DNA of 6,279 nucleotides from Fimenecus sp045632525 (lineage in GTDB: Bacteria; Bacillota; Clostridia; Oscillospirales; Acutalibacteraceae): the NCBI GenBank assembly GCA_045632525.1, contig JAZQWV010000036.1, forward strand, positions 1 to 6,279, read 5' to 3'. The first letter of the stretch is position 1, and each line of letters opens with the position of its first letter. The position numbers were made by a program, and so were the translations under genes. The notes under the pieces were generated by a model that was not told the origin of the DNA, ran no database searches, and was given only the letters and a program-made list of their open reading frames with translations. Below are positions 3,851-6,279 of the stretch, in pieces.

Positions 3851-5692
3851 ATGAATTTTAGTGTTCAATTTAAGGTAAGAGACGACGAATTTGGTGGTCA
3901 CTTTATAAACGGTATTTCAATGGCAGACAGTGAAAGCTTCTGGAAATGCAAACTTGTTTCTGCCGATGATGAGAAGAATGTATATGAATCGGCTGACGGA
4001 TATAAAATTACAGCATATCACATTAAAAAAGGTGATGTGTATGAGTGTTATACGGTTTTTGAAAACAATAGTAATAAAACAATTACACTTGATATGATTT
4101 CATCCTTTGCAATTACCGATATTGATGCGGATACTCTTCACAGAGCAACATCGTTCTGGAGTGCAGAGGGTAAAATGTTGAGTCAGAAGCTCACAGAGCT
4201 TAATATGGAACGTTCATGGAGTGGGCATGGTATAAGAATTGAAAAGTTCGGTCAGGTTGGCTCAATGCCTGTTCGTAAATGGTTTCCTTTTGTTGCAATA
4301 GAAAACAGTGAGAAGAACGAATTTATTGGTGTTCAACTTTATATTCCATCAAGTTGGCAAATAGAACTTTTCCGTCATAAAGAGCCTTTGACATTACTCG
4401 GTGGTCTTGCCGACTTTGATTACGGTCATTGGTGCAAGGAAATTAAACCAAATGAAAGCTTCACTACTCCAAAGGCAGTTGTGGCAGTTGGTGATTCACT
4501 TCTTAAAGTTTGCGATATGCTTGTAAAAGCACAAAACCCTGATATTTCCCCTGTTGACGCGGATTTACCCGTGATTTTCAATGAATACTGCACATCATGG
4601 GGTAATCCAACAATCGAAAATCTTGAGAAAACTGCAAAGAAATTACAAGGCAGTGGTGTTAAATACCTTGTAATGGACAGTGGTTGGTATAAGGAAGAGG
4701 ACAAAAACTGGTGGGAAACTATCGGTGATTGGAATGTGAGTAAAAAGTTATTCCCAAATGGTCTTAAAGAAGTTAACGATATGATTAAATCATACGGACT
4801 CATTCCCGGAATATGGTTTGAAATGGAGAATGTTGCACCATTATCACAGATTTATAATGAAACCGACCACCTTTTATCCCGTATGGGTACACCTCTCAAT
4901 GTTGCAGGTCACCGATTCCTTGATTTGCGTGATGAGTGGTGTGTAAATTATCTTGATGAAAAGGTAATAAAATTGCTTCGTGACAGTGGTTACGGATATC
5001 TTAAAATAGATTACAATGAAAATATCGGCGTAGGGTGTGATGGTGCAGAAAGTCTTGGTGAGGGTCTTCGCCAGTATGTGCTTGCAAGCCAGCGTTATCT
5101 TAAACGAATTAAAGAGCAGTTGCCTGATTTGGTAATTGAAAACTGTGCAAGTGGTGGTCACAGACTTGAGCCCTCCACAATGGAATTATGTTCACAGGCA
5201 AGCTTCTCCGATGCTCACGAATGCACAAGCATTCCTATTATCGCAGCCAATGTACAGAGAATGATTAAGCCGAGCCAAAGTCAGATTTGGGCAGTTCTTC
5301 GTGCAAAAGATGATGTACACAGAACATATTACTCACTTATTTCAGGCTTTTTAGGTCGTCTTTGCATCAGTGGTGAAATCTTTGATTTGCCCGAGGAAAA
5401 CTGGCAGATAGCACTTGACTGTGTCAAATTCTACGACGAAATCAAGCATATTATAAAAAATGGTTTCACAAGTGTTATTGAATGTAATGTGGAAGATTAC
5501 AACGACCCCGAGGGTTATCAGATTGTTCTTCGCCAGACTGAAAACGAAGCAATTTTAATAGTTCATACATTCAAAAATGGTGCAAACCCACCTATTGAAA
5601 AACTTCTTGAAAATTGGAAAGTTCAAAAAGAATTCGGTAGCAGTCTTGATGGTGATTTTAGGAGTAAGTGCTACTATTTAAGGAAGAATTAA
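3851..5692 (+). CDS. GH36-type alpha-galactosidase (melibiase-like)
   Basis: This 613-residue enzyme, with no signal peptide and so probably cytoplasmic, would cleave terminal alpha-galactosyl (or related) residues from oligosaccharides. The first ~240 residues form the beta-rich N-terminal domain. The (beta/alpha)8 barrel carries NEYCTSWGNPT (about 244-254), VMDSGWY (274-280), IPGIWFEMENV (318-328) and YLKIDYNEN (383-391) with candidate nucleophile D387. It continues with IENCASGGHR (429-438) and FSDAHE (452-457) with candidate acid/base D454. A short C-terminal beta domain follows. A GTG at 3836 and an ATG at 3842 are in frame, but GAGG at 3838-3841 lies 9 bases before the ATG at 3851. The duplicated leader at 5801 places its ribosome site at the same point, so 3851 is chosen. 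The gene stands alone with its own promoter and terminator; no transporter or sugar regulator is adjacent. Substrate preference (galactose versus N-acetylgalactosamine) cannot be read from sequence. Confidence 0.9.
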   Translation: MNFSVQFKVRDDEFGGHFINGISMADSESFWKCKLVSADDEKNVYESADGYKITAYHIKKGDVYECYTVFENNSNKTITLDMISSFAITDIDADTLHRATSFWSAEGKMLSQKLTELNMERSWSGHGIRIEKFGQVGSMPVRKWFPFVAIENSEKNEFIGVQLYIPSSWQIELFRHKEPLTLLGGLADFDYGHWCKEIKPNESFTTPKAVVAVGDSLLKVCDMLVKAQNPDISPVDADLPVIFNEYCTSWGNPTIENLEKTAKKLQGSGVKYLVMDSGWYKEEDKNWWETIGDWNVSKKLFPNGLKEVNDMIKSYGLIPGIWFEMENVAPLSQIYNETDHLLSRMGTPLNVAGHRFLDLRDEWCVNYLDEKVIKLLRDSGYGYLKIDYNENIGVGCDGAESLGEGLRQYVLASQRYLKRIKEQLPDLVIENCASGGHRLEPSTMELCSQASFSDAHECTSIPIIAANVQRMIKPSQSQIWAVLRAKDDVHRTYYSLISGFLGRLCISGEIFDLPEENWQIALDCVKFYDEIKHIIKNGFTSVIECNVEDYNDPEGYQIVLRQTENEAILIVHTFKNGANPPIEKLLENWKVQKEFGSSLDGDFRSKCYYLRKN

Positions 5693-5730
5693 AAATATAA
5701 TAAGCTCCAATTTGTCAAACTATAACTTCA

Positions 5731-5761
5731 AGAGCAACAGTATTTTCTGTTGCTTTTTGTT
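5731..5761 (+). terminator. Rho-independent terminator after the alpha-galactosidase gene
   Basis: AGCAACAG (5733-5740), a 6-base loop TATTTT, and CTGTTGCT (5747-5754), followed by TTTTGTTG. It lies about 40 bases after the galactosidase stop. As in copy 1, the 3' arm overlaps the next -35 hexamer. Confidence 0.75.
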
Positions 5762-5779
5762 GTGTGGGGGTAGTATAAT
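5750..5779 (+). promoter_or_regulatory. Promoter of the CDP-alcohol phosphatidyltransferase gene
   Basis: TTGCTT (5750-5755), an 18-base spacer and TATAAT (5774-5779), with a start near 5786. Hexamers and spacing are identical to the promoter at 3785-3814. Confidence 0.75.
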
Positions 5780-5812
5780 TGTTTTAACAAATAAGAATTT
5801 GGAGTTGAACAG

Positions 5813-6279
5813 ATGAGGACGCATATTGCAAATATAATTACCAGTTGTCGTATTTTCGGCAGTATTTTATTGTTGTTCTTCCCAACCTTTTCAGTAGAGT
5901 TTTATATCATATATCTCTTCTGCGGTTTTAGTGATATGATAGACGGCGCCGTTGCCAGAAAAACAAACAGCACCAGTCAGTTTGGAAGCCAACTGGACAC
6001 GATTGCCGACCTCGTTTTTGTAGTGGTATCTATGATCAGACTGTTACCGGCAATTCATCTTCCGGGGTGGTTTTGGATTTGGAGCGGTATGATTGCAATG
6101 ATCAAAATCGGCAATATGATATGGGGATATGTCTGTAAAAAACAATTTATTTCCCTGCATACAATGATGAACAAAGTAACAGGGCTTCTGCTGTTCCTGC
6201 TGCCTTTGACAATATCCTTTGCGGAATTGAAATCTACTGCCATAGTTGTATGCTCTATCGCAACATTTTCCGCAATTCA
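5813..6279 (+). CDS. CDP-alcohol phosphatidyltransferase family protein, 3' end cut by window edge
   Basis: 155 complete codons are visible. The protein starts MRTHIANIITSCRIF and is strongly hydrophobic, as expected for an integral membrane enzyme. Such enzymes transfer a phosphatidyl group from a CDP-lipid to an alcohol in phospholipid synthesis. The family signature DxxDGxxARx8GxxxDxxxD is complete: D41, D44, G45, A48, R49, G58, D62 and D66. The start ATG is preceded by GGAG at 5801-5804 with 8 bases between. By alignment with the remnant at 3513-3731, the gene should continue about 40 bases beyond the window and encode about 168 residues, close to the size of PgsA-type synthases. The opening residues are not the classical PgsA N-terminus, so the acceptor alcohol is left open and no symbol is given. 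Confidence 0.88.
   Translation, partial: MRTHIANIITSCRIFGSILLLFFPTFSVEFYIIYLFCGFSDMIDGAVARKTNSTSQFGSQLDTIADLVFVVVSMIRLLPAIHLPGWFWIWSGMIAMIKIGNMIWGYVCKKQFISLHTMMNKVTGLLLFLLPLTISFAELKSTAIVVCSIATFSAI

Larger units (their letters stand above)
5699..5804 (+). repeat. Terminator-promoter module, copy 2
   Basis: This is the second copy of the module at 3731-3841. ACTTCAAGAGCAACAG is at 5725-5740, CTGTTGCTTTTTGTT at 5747-5761, TATAATT at 5774-5780 and ACAAATAAGAATTTG at 5787-5801. It separates the galactosidase gene from the transferase gene. Ends are approximate, because similarity fades into AT-rich sequence on the left and ends at the ribosome site on the right. Confidence 0.85.

Noticed and set aside
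4426..5161. Minus-strand open frames inside the galactosidase gene
   Set aside because: They are shadows of the GH36 coding sequence, whose motifs span the same region.

Overview
The window reads as AT-rich, low-GC chromosomal DNA. Clear AGGAGG-type ribosome sites, near-consensus sigma-A promoters and short poly-T terminators point to a Firmicute, probably a gut or anaerobic Clostridia-type bacterium. That assignment is inference from composition, signals and gene content. The layout looks like accessory DNA: a candidate defence operon, an insertion sequence, a gene remnant, and a sugar-hydrolase gene lying between two copies of a lipid-type transferase gene.

Positions 1-897, minus strand: a two-gene operon under a near-perfect promoter (-35 at 892-897, 17-base spacer, -10 at 869-874). 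First comes a 140-residue protein with three predicted membrane segments (349-771). Eleven bases later comes a TIR-like protein of the DUF1863/ThsB type (337 down to 1, cut by the window edge). The TIR gene's ribosome site overlaps the stop codon of the membrane-protein gene. A TIR signalling or NAD-consuming enzyme paired with a small membrane protein resembles Thoeris-like anti-phage logic (sensor/enzyme plus effector), and this is the best candidate here for an under-described system.

Positions 898-1130: a divergent control region. It holds a perfect 16-base palindrome, three GTCACA repeats spaced exactly 20 bases apart, and a plus-strand promoter candidate for istA.

Positions 1131-3512: an IS21-family element with istA (DDE transposase) and istB (AAA+ helper, overlapping istA by 17 bases). 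A 263-base right flank follows, with two subterminal direct repeats and a chain of overlapping inverted repeats. The exact termini could not be fixed.

Positions 3513-3731: the 3' end of a CDP-alcohol phosphatidyltransferase gene. It is about 83% identical by hand alignment to the copy starting at 5813, and the similarity stops abruptly at 3512/3513.

Positions 3731-5812: a GH36-type alpha-galactosidase gene (3851-5692) with its own promoter. It is flanked by two copies of a compact terminator-plus-promoter module (3731-3841 and 5699-5804), in which the -35 box lies in the 3' arm of the terminator hairpin.

Positions 5813-6279: the CDP-alcohol phosphatidyltransferase gene, with a complete catalytic motif, cut by the right edge. 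Comparison with the remnant predicts its stop about 40 bases beyond the window. The gene/module arrangement suggests a segmental duplication around the galactosidase gene, with one duplicate later truncated next to the IS element.
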